From Phytohabitans sp036906915 (GTDB lineage: Bacteria; Actinomycetota; Actinomycetes; Mycobacteriales; Micromonosporaceae), in NCBI RefSeq assembly GCF_036906915.1, contig NZ_JBAKHX010000005.1, positions 167,168 through 231,167 on the forward strand: DNA of 64,000 nt. Reading direction: 5' to 3'. Position 1 is the stretch's first letter. Every line of letters begins with the position of its first letter. This document shows positions 41,851-50,444 of this stretch, piece by piece. The notes below the pieces were generated by a model, which did no database searches, was not told where the DNA came from, and saw only the letters and a program-made list of their open reading frames with translations. The translations under genes were made by a program, and so were the position numbers.

Positions 41851-43317
41851 ATGAAACAGGTTTTCGTGTATGCCGGGCTCGTTCTGACGATCGCGGCGTG
41901 TGGCACCCCGGCAAGCACGCCGGTCAGCACCCAGGCGGGCGGGCAGCCGACGCCAACCGTCTCCGCACCAGCCGCTGTCGCCGAGATGGGGCCCGCGCCC
42001 GCGCCCACCACCGCCCGGAAGGTCAATCCCTACGCCCGGAACGCCAAGGTGGAGGCGCATGTCGACCCGGGCGTCGACCCGATCTTCACCACCGATCCGG
42101 TGCTGCGCCAGCGGGCGACCTACACCTACCGGCACACCAAGCCGGGCGACCACGCGCTGCCCGAGGGCACGGTCACCATCCGCTACGACGTGTCCACGGC
42201 CGGTACCTCACCGCTGAAGGACCGGCTGGCCGCGGTACGCGACGCCCTCGCCCGGGCCAGCGGCGTGGCCGTCTATCTCGACGGTGGCGCCGCGCTGAAC
42301 GATCCCGACCTCACAGCGATCCAGTCGCTGCACCGGCCGGCGGCGCAGGGCGGGCTAGGGTTGACCACGCTCACCCGGCTGTACATCTACAACCTCAAGG
42401 CGCTGCGGGGCGGGCAGGAGTGCACGCCCACCTCCGGCCTGGCCTGCGCGGGGCAGACGGCACGCGGCGGCCGGTCGCCGTACCTGTGGTTCAACGGCTG
42501 GTGGGACTCGTGGGTCCGGCACCTCACCCTGGACGACCTCGTCGAGGTGAAGGCGGGCGCCTTCAGCAACACCCCGCTCGAATCGGTCAGCCTCCGGGCG
42601 GCGCGTTCCATCGGGACCATGGGATTCGGGCACCGACCGTACGCCAAGCTGAGCGTTCTCTACCTGCCCAGCGCGACGTTCATCGGCAGGGACGCGTTCC
42701 GCCGCAACCAGTACCTGGCCAAGGTGAACCTGCCCAAGGTCACCAAGATCGACGACTTCGCGTTCGATGACACGTCGCGCCTGGAGTACCTCAACGCCCC
42801 GCGGCTGGTGTCCATCGGCCGCAACGCGCTCAACGACACCCACGCGCTGAAGTCGGTGAACTTGCCGGCGCTGGAATACATCGGCATCAACTGCTTCGAC
42901 CTCAACGGCGACGCCCGAACGGGTACCGGGGTCAGGGTGCTGCGGCTACCGAAGTTGACTGTCCTGGACAAGAACGGCCTGACCGGGTTCGGCGCGTTGC
43001 GGCACGTCTACGCGCCGCGGCTGACGACCGCCTGGCACGACGCGGTGACGAACAACCCCAGCCTGGCGGCGGTGTACGCGCCGAACCTCAGCCGGCTCGG
43101 CCCGCGCGCCTTCCGTGGCAACCCCAACCTGCGCGCGGTTTACCTCGGCGAACAACCACCGACTCAGGAAGCCGACGTGTTCGTCGGAGCCGACCCGGGG
43201 AAGTTGACGATCTACCACCCGGGCGACGCCGCGGCATGGGCCAGGTTCGTGCCCGCGGGCAACCCGCGCGTCCCGGTCCGCCAGCAGGACGATCGTCGTC
43301 GCGGCCCCGGTGGGTGA
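41851..43317 (+). CDS. BspA-like leucine-rich-repeat lipoprotein
   Basis: 488 aa from the ATG at 41851. Signal with lipobox LTIAAC, then a Pro/Ala-rich spacer to about 50. From about residue 220 on there are LRR_5-type repeats of about 23 residues (LESVSLRAARSIGTMGF, LSVLYLPSATFIGRDAF, LAKVNLPKVTKIDDFAF, LKSVNLPALEYIGINCF). BspA-type proteins act in adhesion or surface recognition. A surface role is inferred. Confidence 0.88.
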   Translation: MKQVFVYAGLVLTIAACGTPASTPVSTQAGGQPTPTVSAPAAVAEMGPAPAPTTARKVNPYARNAKVEAHVDPGVDPIFTTDPVLRQRATYTYRHTKPGDHALPEGTVTIRYDVSTAGTSPLKDRLAAVRDALARASGVAVYLDGGAALNDPDLTAIQSLHRPAAQGGLGLTTLTRLYIYNLKALRGGQECTPTSGLACAGQTARGGRSPYLWFNGWWDSWVRHLTLDDLVEVKAGAFSNTPLESVSLRAARSIGTMGFGHRPYAKLSVLYLPSATFIGRDAFRRNQYLAKVNLPKVTKIDDFAFDDTSRLEYLNAPRLVSIGRNALNDTHALKSVNLPALEYIGINCFDLNGDARTGTGVRVLRLPKLTVLDKNGLTGFGALRHVYAPRLTTAWHDAVTNNPSLAAVYAPNLSRLGPRAFRGNPNLRAVYLGEQPPTQEADVFVGADPGKLTIYHPGDAAAWARFVPAGNPRVPVRQQDDRRRGPGG

Positions 43318-43346
43318 AACCGTGAACCGGTTCGCGTACTGACCGG

Positions 43347-44051
43347 TCAGCGGCCCAATCGGGCCGCGAGACCGTCGAGCACGCATTCCAGGCCGAACGC
43401 GAACTCGACCTCGGGGTCGAGCTCTTCGGCTTCGAGGACGCGGCGGGCGAGCATGGGGTGCTCGCCCGCCGCGAGGACTTCGTTGATGTAGGGGCCGACG
43501 CTGCGCTGCCACTGCTCCTCGGTCAGGCCGGTGCGCTGCTCGGCGCGTCGAGCGGCCTGCTGGGTGGCCACCGAGCCCAGCACGTACGCGTGCACGGCGC
43601 CGAGCGCCTGCGAGGCCAGGGTGATGTCGGGCGTGAGCGCGACGGCGGCGCGCAGCGCGTATTCGGACCGCCGCAACGAGTTGGGGCCGAGCGAGGGCCT
43701 GCCCGCCAGTTCGCCCGCCAACCATGGGTGCCGCAGCAGGGTCGCGCGCAGCGCGTGCGCGACCGCGGCCAGGTCGGCGCGCCAGTCCTGCGCCGGCTCG
43801 GGGAGCGAGTCCTCGCCCTGCGCCGCGTCGACCATCAGGTCCACCAGTTCGTCGCGGTTGGTGATGTAGCGGTAGAGGGTGGCCGTCCCGGAACCGAGGT
43901 CGCCCGCGACGCGGCGCATCGACACCGCGGCCAAGCCCTCCGCGTCGGCGATGGCCAGCGCGGCGGCCACGTACTGGTCCACCCCCGGCGCGCGCCGGCG
44001 CGGTTCGGGGCGCGGCCTGGTCCACACCGACGAGGGAGCGGGTTCGGTCAT
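43347..44051 (-). CDS. TetR/AcrR family repressor
   Basis: 234 aa from the ATG at 44051 (AAGGAA eight bases upstream); the open frame runs further upstream but that part is not coding. Helix-turn-helix: YVAAALAIADAEGLAAVSMR, then GSGTATLYRYITNRDELVDL. The C-terminal domain (about 85-225) is of the TetR_C type seen in regulators of drug-modifying flavoenzymes. It is divergent from the FAD monooxygenase, with two matching palindromes in between, so it very likely represses that gene. Confidence 0.92.
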   Translation of the reverse strand: MTEPAPSSVWTRPRPEPRRRAPGVDQYVAAALAIADAEGLAAVSMRRVAGDLGSGTATLYRYITNRDELVDLMVDAAQGEDSLPEPAQDWRADLAAVAHALRATLLRHPWLAGELAGRPSLGPNSLRRSEYALRAAVALTPDITLASQALGAVHAYVLGSVATQQAARRAEQRTGLTEEQWQRSVGPYINEVLAAGEHPMLARRVLEAEELDPEVEFAFGLECVLDGLAARLGR

Positions 44052-44070
44052 CGGAGGGTTCCTTTCCTCG

Positions 44071-44126
44071 TTGACCGGCATCCTACCTTCTGGATACGGT
44101 GTAGCCATGACGGAAACGGTGTATCC
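44071..44126. promoter_or_regulatory. Two TetR-type operators and a leaderless-type promoter
   Basis: Two imperfect 15-base palindromes share the consensus GGATACGGTGTATCC: GGATACGGTGTAGCC at 44092-44106 and GGAAACGGTGTATCC at 44112-44126. Their centres are 20 bases apart, two helical turns. TTGACC (44071-44076) and TACGGT (44095-44100) form a promoter 18 bases apart that overlaps the first operator and would start the mRNA at or near the monooxygenase ATG (44107). The second operator lies inside the first codons. Confidence 0.78.
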
Positions 44127-45693
44127 AGAAGTGTCGGTGCTCGTGGTCGGAGGCGGCAGCGTCGGGCTGCTCACCGCGGCGCTGCTCGCCCACCATGGCG
44201 TCCCCGCGGTGCTCGTCGAACGCCGGTCCGGGCCGTCGGTCCATCCGCGCGCCACCGGCATCGGGCCGCGTACCGTCGAGGTCCTCCGCGAGCTCGGGCT
44301 CGACACCGCAGTCGACGCCGTCGCGGTCGACCTGCGGGGCGCCACGGGCAAGGCGGTGGCGCGGACCGTCGTCGAGATGGGCGCGGGCGACGTCGTGACC
44401 GTGCCCATGCCTACCCCGTCCGCCGCTGAACTGGACACGACGCCGTTCAGGCTGCGCGGTGTCTGCGCGCAGGATCGCCTCGACGCCGTGGTGGCGGCCG
44501 ACCTGGCGCGCCGCGCAGCGGATCTGCGCTGGTCGACCCGTCTGGTCGGCATCGCGCAGGACGCCGACGGGGTCGACGTCGAACTGGAGGGGCCCGACGG
44601 CCGCTACTCGCTGCGTTGCGCGCGCGTGGTGGCCGCGGACGGCACGCACAGCGCCGTGCGGACCGCGCTCGGCGTGGGCACCTCCGGAGCGGGCGACCTG
44701 GGCAAGTCGATGATCAACATCCTGTTCCGCGCCGACCTCCGACCCCACCTGCGGGGGATGTCCTTCGCCACCTGCACGATCACCACGCCGGAGGCGCCCG
44801 GCCTGCTGGCGACCGTGGACGGCGAGACGAACTGGGTCTTCCACATCGCTTGCGACGTCGACGGGGGCGAGCGCCCCGAGGACTTCACACACGAGCGCTG
44901 TGTCGCGGTCGTCCGCGCGGCGGTCGGCGACCCCGACCTCGACGTCGAGGTGCGCAGCGTGCTCCCATGGCGGCCCCGGAGCTCCCTGGCCGACCGCTTC
45001 GCCGTCGGCCGCGTGTTCCTCGTTGGCGACGCCGCGCACACGGTGTCACCCCTGGGCGCGTTCGGCCTCAACACCGGCGTCGCCGACGCCCACAACCTGG
45101 CGTGGAAACTGGCGGCCGTCCACCGCGGCGAGGCAGGCGCTGGCCTGCTCGACACCTACGCGCAGGAGCGCGGGCCGGTCGCCGCGGCGACGCTGGACCA
45201 GGCGATGCGCAGGCTCGCCGACCCGCAGCTGCACTGGGGGCGTGGACCCGAGGCCGACGCCGCCAGGGCGGCGTCGGGGGTGTGGGCGGCGCCGGTCGTG
45301 CACCTGGGCCAGCGGTACGACTCGGCCGCCGTCGTCGACCCGCGTCCGGAACTCCCGTCCACGGTGGACCTGGCCGTGGCGCTGGACGGGTCGCCGGGTT
45401 CACGGGTGCCCCACGCGTGGGTCGACGGGGTCTCCACGCTCGACCTGGTCGCGTCCCGGTGGACCCTGCTGGTGGGCGCCACGGGTGACCGGTGGCTCGC
45501 CGCCGCGGCGGACGTCGGCCTACCGGCGCACCGGGTCTTCGCACCGTGGCTGGCCGACGACGGGGCCCTGCTCGTGCGACCGGACGCGATCGTCGCGATG
45601 CGGGTCACGGCACCGGTCCCGGACCCGGCGCGGTTCCTCGCCGACGTCCTGGACCAGGTACTTGCCAGGCCGGTCGCGGTGGCGAGCACCTGA
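44107..45693 (+). CDS. FAD-dependent aromatic monooxygenase (PHBH/RdmE/TetX-like)
   Basis: 528 aa from the ATG at 44107. It has an FAD dinucleotide motif VLVVGGGSVGLLTAALLAHHG, the DG-type motif ARVVAADGTHSAVR and the GD motif VFLVGDAAHTVSPLGAFGLN (about 304-323), then a thioredoxin-like C-terminal part (about 395-528) as in polyketide hydroxylases. It probably hydroxylates an aromatic polyketide, phenol or drug. The adjacent TetR gene and the operators over its start indicate ligand-induced expression. Confidence 0.92.
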   Translation: MTETVYPEVSVLVVGGGSVGLLTAALLAHHGVPAVLVERRSGPSVHPRATGIGPRTVEVLRELGLDTAVDAVAVDLRGATGKAVARTVVEMGAGDVVTVPMPTPSAAELDTTPFRLRGVCAQDRLDAVVAADLARRAADLRWSTRLVGIAQDADGVDVELEGPDGRYSLRCARVVAADGTHSAVRTALGVGTSGAGDLGKSMINILFRADLRPHLRGMSFATCTITTPEAPGLLATVDGETNWVFHIACDVDGGERPEDFTHERCVAVVRAAVGDPDLDVEVRSVLPWRPRSSLADRFAVGRVFLVGDAAHTVSPLGAFGLNTGVADAHNLAWKLAAVHRGEAGAGLLDTYAQERGPVAAATLDQAMRRLADPQLHWGRGPEADAARAASGVWAAPVVHLGQRYDSAAVVDPRPELPSTVDLAVALDGSPGSRVPHAWVDGVSTLDLVASRWTLLVGATGDRWLAAAADVGLPAHRVFAPWLADDGALLVRPDAIVAMRVTAPVPDPARFLADVLDQVLARPVAVAST

Positions 45694-45722
45694 TCGGGCG
45701 CCTCGACGGAGGCGCCCCCATG

Positions 45723-45746
45723 CCGGCTACCCCGCGGGGTAGCCGG
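45723..45746 (+). terminator. 24-base perfect palindrome after the monooxygenase gene
   Basis: CCGGCTACCCCG (45723-45734) followed at once by its reverse complement CGGGGTAGCCGG (45735-45746) and then TTCCCT, 30 bases past the stop. This is a strong stem typical of actinobacterial intrinsic terminators. Confidence 0.75.
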
Positions 45747-46215
45747 TTCCCTATCAGCGGTCTGCCAACGCCGCCGACCGGAGTTCACCCAGGCGTCGAT
45801 GCCCTCTGACTACGTCAACGTTCGTCGATTGACAGTAATCTGACCGGCGGGGAGACTATCTGTTGCATGCCAGGCCGAGACGGGGGAGCGCTCACCAGCG
45901 CGGTTAGAAGGGATGTTGTCGATCTTGGCCTTTCAGCCATTGGTGACGTTCTCAGCGCTCACGGGCCGACGGCGCGTGCTCGACTTCCCGCGTTGCCTGC
46001 TTCCACTGGGTCGCCGTCGACTGTGCGGCAAGTGCCTTGACATTCCGAGCAGCCCGCAGCACGGCGTGAGCTTGATCCATTGACGTCTGCCCCAGTGCCT
46101 CCTAGGGCAGACGCTAGACCGCTTCGGACCGCGAAGCCGTCGATCTGAAGTGGTCCAGATCGATGGCATCGTCATGGCACCTGTGACAATGGGCAACCGC
46201 AAGGAGAGGATAGTC
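45747..46215. other. Intergenic region before the GH16 gene
   Basis: About 470 bases. It contains GAGCGCTC (45886-45893), a CebR/LacI-like core. A 129-base minus-strand frame (45952-46080) reads MDQAHAVLRAARNVKALAAQ and looks like the C-terminus of a lost gene. Inverted repeats are present at 46085-46092/46105-46112 (GTCTGCCC/GGGCAGAC) and 46121-46126/46132-46137 (GCTTCG/CGAAGC), the latter about 80 bases before the GH16 start and possible operators. Confidence 0.45.
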
Positions 46216-47481
46216 ATGAACAGACCATTCAGGGACAGAGGAAGACGTACGCCGTTAGCTGTGGTGTGGGTACTCTTGGCCACCGCCATAGTCTTCAACA
46301 TCACCGGTGCGCAACCCGCCAACGCGGCCGACGTCCCGGCGAATCCGTTGGATAAGGCTGGTTGGATTCTTGACCGGAACGACGAGTTCAACGGAAGCCT
46401 CGATACGAGCCTGTGGATCACCAACTACCTTGAATCACGAACGCCGGAATGGCGATCCAGAGCGCGATACGGATTCAGGGACAACGCCCTCGTCTTGCGG
46501 ATCGACAACGACCAGCCAACCTATTACTCCAACGATCCGATGAAGGTTTCAAGCATCCAGACGGGGCAGAGGACTGGCCTGCACAAGGACTCGCCCTATG
46601 ATCATTCGATTCCCACCATCATGAACTACGCTCCTAGGTACGGCTACTTCGAAATCCGCGCGAAGACTTCTGCGCGAAGCGGCGTTCACGCTGCCTTCTG
46701 GACGGTCGGTAGGCAAGACACGACAACCCAGCGGGCGGAGATCGACATCATGGAACACCCGGGCCGGACCCCGCGGAACTTCAACTTCAGTCTGCATAAG
46801 TGGTCGGATCCGAACGTCCCGGAAGTGAACCACTCCGTCTCGGTGGGGTTCGACGTCGCGAGCGAGATGCATATCTATGCGCTCGAGTGGACGCCGACCG
46901 AGATCAAGCTGTATGTCGACAACGTGCTGAAGGATACGATATCCGCGTCTCCGGCCTACCCGTCGCTGTTTCTGCTCGGCATCTATGAGAACGCCGGGTG
47001 GACCGGTTCCGTCGATCCCAACGATCCCCGGCCCAAGGAATTCGTCGTAGATTATTTCCGCGCCTACCGGAAAGCCGACACTGGTCCTATCGTCAGCGGC
47101 GCAACCTACAAGATCAGGAACGTGGCGACGGGCCGGTATCTGGACTCGGAACTCAACGGCGGGCTGACCCTCACCAACTCCAGCACGTATGACGATCAGC
47201 AGTGGGTTGCCACACAGCAAGCCTCCGGCGCATGGACCTTGAGGAACGTGAGGACCGGGCGGTACTACCTGGATACCGAAACCACGAACAACGCCGTCAT
47301 CTGGAACACCGGCCAGGTCATCGCCGACTCGTTATGGAACGTCGAGTCGACCACCGGAGGCATCCGCCTCAGGAACACCTATCCGGGCAGGTCCTACATG
47401 TACGGAACATCGGCCGGCGAGGTGAAGTGGAACACCGGATCGACCGACAGCAACACGGTCTGGGCCTTCGAACGCCAGTAG
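46216..47481 (+). CDS. Secreted GH16 glycosidase with ricin-like C-terminal domain
   Basis: 421 aa from the ATG at 46216 (AAGGAGAGG upstream). Signal peptide 1-38 (VVWVLLATAIVFNITGA). GH16 catalytic domain about 45-285 with the active-site motif EIDIME at 175-180 (nucleophile Glu175, acid/base Glu180) and the typical GYFEIRAKTSARSGVHAAFW strand. About 295-421 is a beta-trefoil-like carbohydrate-binding domain (YKIRNVATGRYLD, LRNVRTGRYYLD). The likely substrate is a beta-glucan, laminarin or agar-type polymer. The gene is markedly lower in GC than its neighbours, which suggests acquisition by transfer. Confidence 0.9.
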   Translation: MNRPFRDRGRRTPLAVVWVLLATAIVFNITGAQPANAADVPANPLDKAGWILDRNDEFNGSLDTSLWITNYLESRTPEWRSRARYGFRDNALVLRIDNDQPTYYSNDPMKVSSIQTGQRTGLHKDSPYDHSIPTIMNYAPRYGYFEIRAKTSARSGVHAAFWTVGRQDTTTQRAEIDIMEHPGRTPRNFNFSLHKWSDPNVPEVNHSVSVGFDVASEMHIYALEWTPTEIKLYVDNVLKDTISASPAYPSLFLLGIYENAGWTGSVDPNDPRPKEFVVDYFRAYRKADTGPIVSGATYKIRNVATGRYLDSELNGGLTLTNSSTYDDQQWVATQQASGAWTLRNVRTGRYYLDTETTNNAVIWNTGQVIADSLWNVESTTGGIRLRNTYPGRSYMYGTSAGEVKWNTGSTDSNTVWAFERQ

Positions 47482-47557
47482 CCAAGTGCCGAGACAAGGC
47501 GCCACCTAGGGCGTTCGCCGGTCCCGACCGGCGAGCTGAAACCCCTGGACGACATGA

Positions 47558-47589
47558 GACGGGCCCGGCGGTCTTCCGCCGGGCCCGTC
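47558..47589. terminator. Bidirectional terminator between convergent GH16 and GH5 genes
   Basis: A 14-bp perfect stem: GACGGGCCCGGCGG (47558-47571) and CCGCCGGGCCCGTC (47576-47589), with a four-base TCTT loop. It lies between two convergent stops and can serve both strands. Confidence 0.85.
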
Positions 47590-47591
47590 GG

Positions 47592-47625
47592 CTTCTACGA
47601 GGTCGTGACTTCTACGAGGTCGTGA
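47592..47625. repeat. 17-bp tandem duplication at the 3' end of the GH5 gene
   Basis: CTTCTACGAGGTCGTGA occurs twice head to tail (47592-47608 and 47609-47625). On the minus strand each copy encodes the end VTTS followed by TAG, so the second copy lies just past the real stop at 47612. A recent slippage event is the likely cause. Confidence 0.9.
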
Positions 47626-49213
47626 CTTCGAGGTGGTCGATGTTGGGCAGGCCGTTGGCCGTCGTGGGGTTGAACCGGATGGTGTTGCTACCCGCGTTCA
47701 GCGTGGCGGTCAAGGTCTTGGTGACCCACGTGGCCCATGCTCCGGTGCCTTCGAACGTCGGCGTCTGCACCGTCGAGCCGTTGACGATCAGTGAAGCCGG
47801 CCGCACGGTCGCGACTCCGTTGGCGAACCGGACCCGCAGCGTCGCCGTGCCCGCTGTGCTCGCGTTGACCGTGAACTGAGCGTAGGCACCCACCGCGTTG
47901 TTGCCGTTGCAGAATCCGGCACCTGAGTAGCCCGACCAGTTGGAGTCGATGGTGCCGGTGCACACCGCCGGCGACGTTTCCGCCTCGTAGCGGGTTGTCG
48001 ACCCAGTGCCACCACCGACGGCGGCCATGATGGCATCGATAATGCCTTGTTGGGTCACCGTAGCGGAGCTTCGGTTGAACAGCCCGAACCCATACTGGCC
48101 GTTTACGCCGTTGTCCCAGTAGGCGGTGGCTGCTCCGTATTTCTTGGCAGAGGCGACCAGGGTGCGCGCGAAGTCCGCACGATACCTGTTGTTCGACGAA
48201 TCAAACGATGTCTTGTCGATCGAGCCGTATTCGCCGACGAATACCGGATATCCTCGCACGACGAAGGTGTCGTACATCTTCTTCAGTTGCGCGTCCATGT
48301 AGTCTTGCTGTCCCCAGGTCGACTTCCTTGACGGATTGGTCGCGGCGGGCCCCCATTGCGTGATGGTGCTGTTTTCCTCGCCAGTGAAGTCCCACGGGTC
48401 GTAGTAATGAACGGAGATCATGATCCGCTGTTCATTGCTGGGGATGGAGGGAGACCGATTTTGGTCGGTCGGAAGCACGAAGCCGTAGTTTCCCGTGGTG
48501 TAGTCGATGTTTGTATTCCAGCCGGGGATGAGCAGCCACCGTGAACTGTTGTTTCCGCCGGTTCTCCTTACGGTGTCCACGAAGATCTGGTTGTAGGCGT
48601 TGATGTTTGAGTAGCATGGCTGGGTCGGACGACCGTATTGCCCGTCGAAGTTTTCGTTCATGGATTCGAAGATCAGGTGCTCGTTGTAGCTTTGGAACCT
48701 GGTCGCGATCTGTTGCCAGACCTTCTGGTATTTGTCCCTGATCGTTGTTTGAGAGGATGAATCGCAGATCAGCCAGGAGCCGGAGACAGTCTTGTAGCCG
48801 TCTCCATGCATGTTGATCAGTACGTACATGTCTCGGTTGTAGGCGTAGTTGACAACTTCTTGGATTCTGTTCAGCCAGGAAGAATTAATCGTGTAATTCG
48901 GACCCGAACCTATGTGTCCCAGATAGGAGACCGGTATGCGGATCGTTTTGAACCCCGCTGCCTTCACCCTGTCGATAAAGGCTTGTGTTACGGTCGGGTT
49001 GCCCCATGACGTTTCGCTGGGGATTCCGTTGATGTTGGCTTCCAGTGAGTTTCCCAGGTTCCAGCCCGCGCCCATGTCGGCGACAAGCTGCGAGGCGTTC
49101 GCCTGAGTTACGACGTCGGCTGATGCCCGGATCGTCATGCCGGACACGGATACGGCGATCGCCAACATAACGGCAAAGAAAAGGGCCCTGATCTTCCTTG
49201 CTTTTGAAACCAT
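47612..49213 (-). CDS. Secreted GH5 endoglucanase-like glycosidase with C-terminal CBM6/35-like module
   Basis: 533 aa; the ATG at 49213 follows GAGAGGAAA. Signal peptide 1-32. GH5 domain about 35-395: MGAGWNLGNSLEA, INMHGDG, acid/base Glu187 in SMNENFDG, HYYDPWDFTG, nucleophile Glu328 in VFVGEYGS. After a short GGGTGST linker, 408-533 form a beta-sandwich CBM (RYEAETSPAVC, WSGYSGAGFCNGNN, closing NTIRFN...NIDHLEV). Cellulose, mannan or xyloglucan are possible substrates. The GC content is low and AAG/AAC codons are more frequent than in flanking genes. LacI-type palindromes lie upstream. Confidence 0.92.
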   Translation of the reverse strand: MVSKARKIRALFFAVMLAIAVSVSGMTIRASADVVTQANASQLVADMGAGWNLGNSLEANINGIPSETSWGNPTVTQAFIDRVKAAGFKTIRIPVSYLGHIGSGPNYTINSSWLNRIQEVVNYAYNRDMYVLINMHGDGYKTVSGSWLICDSSSQTTIRDKYQKVWQQIATRFQSYNEHLIFESMNENFDGQYGRPTQPCYSNINAYNQIFVDTVRRTGGNNSSRWLLIPGWNTNIDYTTGNYGFVLPTDQNRSPSIPSNEQRIMISVHYYDPWDFTGEENSTITQWGPAATNPSRKSTWGQQDYMDAQLKKMYDTFVVRGYPVFVGEYGSIDKTSFDSSNNRYRADFARTLVASAKKYGAATAYWDNGVNGQYGFGLFNRSSATVTQQGIIDAIMAAVGGGTGSTTRYEAETSPAVCTGTIDSNWSGYSGAGFCNGNNAVGAYAQFTVNASTAGTATLRVRFANGVATVRPASLIVNGSTVQTPTFEGTGAWATWVTKTLTATLNAGSNTIRFNPTTANGLPNIDHLEVTTS

Positions 49214-49268
49214 AGGTATTTCCTCTCTTCCAGACTTGACGGTCCAAAACCAATTTCATCCAGTCAAG

Positions 49269-49430
49269 ACGAAGCGCTCTCGTTGGCTGGCGTGGCGGGT
49301 GGGAGATCGAGGCCGATGTCGCTGGACGTCACCGGCGATGTCGCGATGAGGGCGGGTACCAACATCGCCGCGTGCTGTTTCGACGCGAGTTCGACTCCTC
49401 GGTGTCGAACTCGCGTCGAAGCGCTTCGAC
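49269..49430. promoter_or_regulatory. LacI-type palindromes and a long hairpin upstream of the GH5 gene
   Basis: ACGAAGCGCTCTCGT (49269-49283) lies about 55 bases upstream of the GH5 start, and a perfect 16-base palindrome GTCGAAGCGCTTCGAC (49415-49430) about 200 bases upstream. Both have the AGCGCT core of LacI-family (CebR-like) operators. Overlapping the second is a 17-bp perfect inverted repeat, 49379-49395 with 49404-49420, separated by eight bases. Together they suggest sugar-responsive repression with possible looping. Confidence 0.7.
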
Positions 49431-49747
49431 CCTATTTCGACATCGTGGGCATATCCGCTGCGGTACGCCCACGATAGGAGTTGAGAAACATAAATGCAAC
49501 AGTTGGCCGTCTGACCGTAACATCAACTGATGCGCGAGCCAGATCGGGCCACGTCTGCCACCCATCGCATGCGTCGGCCTGGAGACCGGCACCCGGGCAC
49601 CGCATGAAGGTTCTGCTGCGCCTTGGACAGCATGGACGCCGGCAAGCTGATCGCCGGGCCGCCGGACGGCGTGCTCAACGTGGTGTCACGCGGGGGCCCT
49701 CCGCCGGCTGCGCCCTCGGTACACACTCGGACGTGGATGGGGCGCCT
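49431..49747. other. Intergenic region without a supported gene
   Basis: About 320 bases between the GH5 operator cluster and the NAD(P)-binding relic. Open frames on both strands lack ribosome sites and coherent composition. GC rises from left to right, marking the edge of the low-GC island. Part may be further decayed sequence of the relic to its right. Confidence 0.4.
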
Positions 49748-49917
49748 TCACCAACGTGCGGAGGCGTCCAGGGTGAGGATGGTCAGTGCTGGGTCTTCTG
49801 ACCGGTCGTTCGCGCGGCCGGAACGGGACGCCGCGGTGACCTGTGGCCGCGGCGCAGTGCCTCGGCGACGACGCGTGAGCCGACCATGCCGGTGGCGCCG
49901 ACAATCAGGCTCTTCAG
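49748..49917 (-). pseudogene. Relic of an NAD(P)-binding (atypical SDR/NmrA-like) gene
   Basis: Directly after the MarR stop, on the same strand, one frame reads LKSLIVGATGMVGSRVVAEA with a classical GxxGxxG loop. A one-base loss near 49840 then shifts it to VTAASRSGRANDRSEDPALT, which soon hits TGA at 49748. The first codon is CTG in a CTGA overlap with the MarR stop, as if an ATGA start had mutated. Only the first beta-alpha-beta unit survives. Confidence 0.72.
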
Positions 49918-50432
49918 GTGTGTTCACCATTGGTTGGGTTGGGGATGGTCTCCTGCACTGGTCCGCGGGTGGAGTGCGTCAGCAATTTCGTCACCAGCTC
50001 TCGCAGGATCAGCCGTTCGACCGGGGTGAGCCGGTCGAACAGGTCCTGGTTGATCTGTGGCACGTGGGCTTGCAGGGCTTGTCGCAGCTGCTGCCGGCCG
50101 CGGGGAGTGGGTTCCAGCAGCGTCGCCCGGCGATCGTGGGGGTGAGGATGCCGGACCAGCAGTTTCGCATCCTCCATGCGGGCGATCAGGCGTGTCAGGC
50201 CGCCGGAGCTGAAGGAGAGGTCGTCGGCGAGGCGGGCGCTGGTGGTGCGTCCCTCGGGATGGCGGGCCAGGCGCAGCAGCACCTCGAACTCGGAACCGCC
50301 GAGCCCCGATGCGTGGCGGATGACCCGTTCGGCGTGCCCGCCGATGGTGTCGGTCAGACGAAGGATGTCGCCGTACAGGACGACCGCCTCGTCGTTCACC
50401 AGCTCCACTGACGTGGGCTCATCCTCGCGCAT
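49914..50432 (-). CDS. MarR family transcriptional regulator
   Basis: 172 aa. Winged helix about 45-115: VLLRLARHPEGRTTSARLAD, LSFSSGGLTRLIARMEDAKL, and wing RHPHPHDRRATLLEPTPRG. Helices at both ends form the dimer interface. A palindrome ACAGT-GAA-ACTGT (50445-50457) just upstream of the start suggests autoregulation. Its former downstream partner is a decayed NAD(P)-binding gene; divergently it faces the barrel-fold secreted protein gene. Confidence 0.92.
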   Translation of the reverse strand: MREDEPTSVELVNDEAVVLYGDILRLTDTIGGHAERVIRHASGLGGSEFEVLLRLARHPEGRTTSARLADDLSFSSGGLTRLIARMEDAKLLVRHPHPHDRRATLLEPTPRGRQQLRQALQAHVPQINQDLFDRLTPVERLILRELVTKLLTHSTRGPVQETIPNPTNGEHT

Positions 50433-50444
50433 AAACCTGACTCT

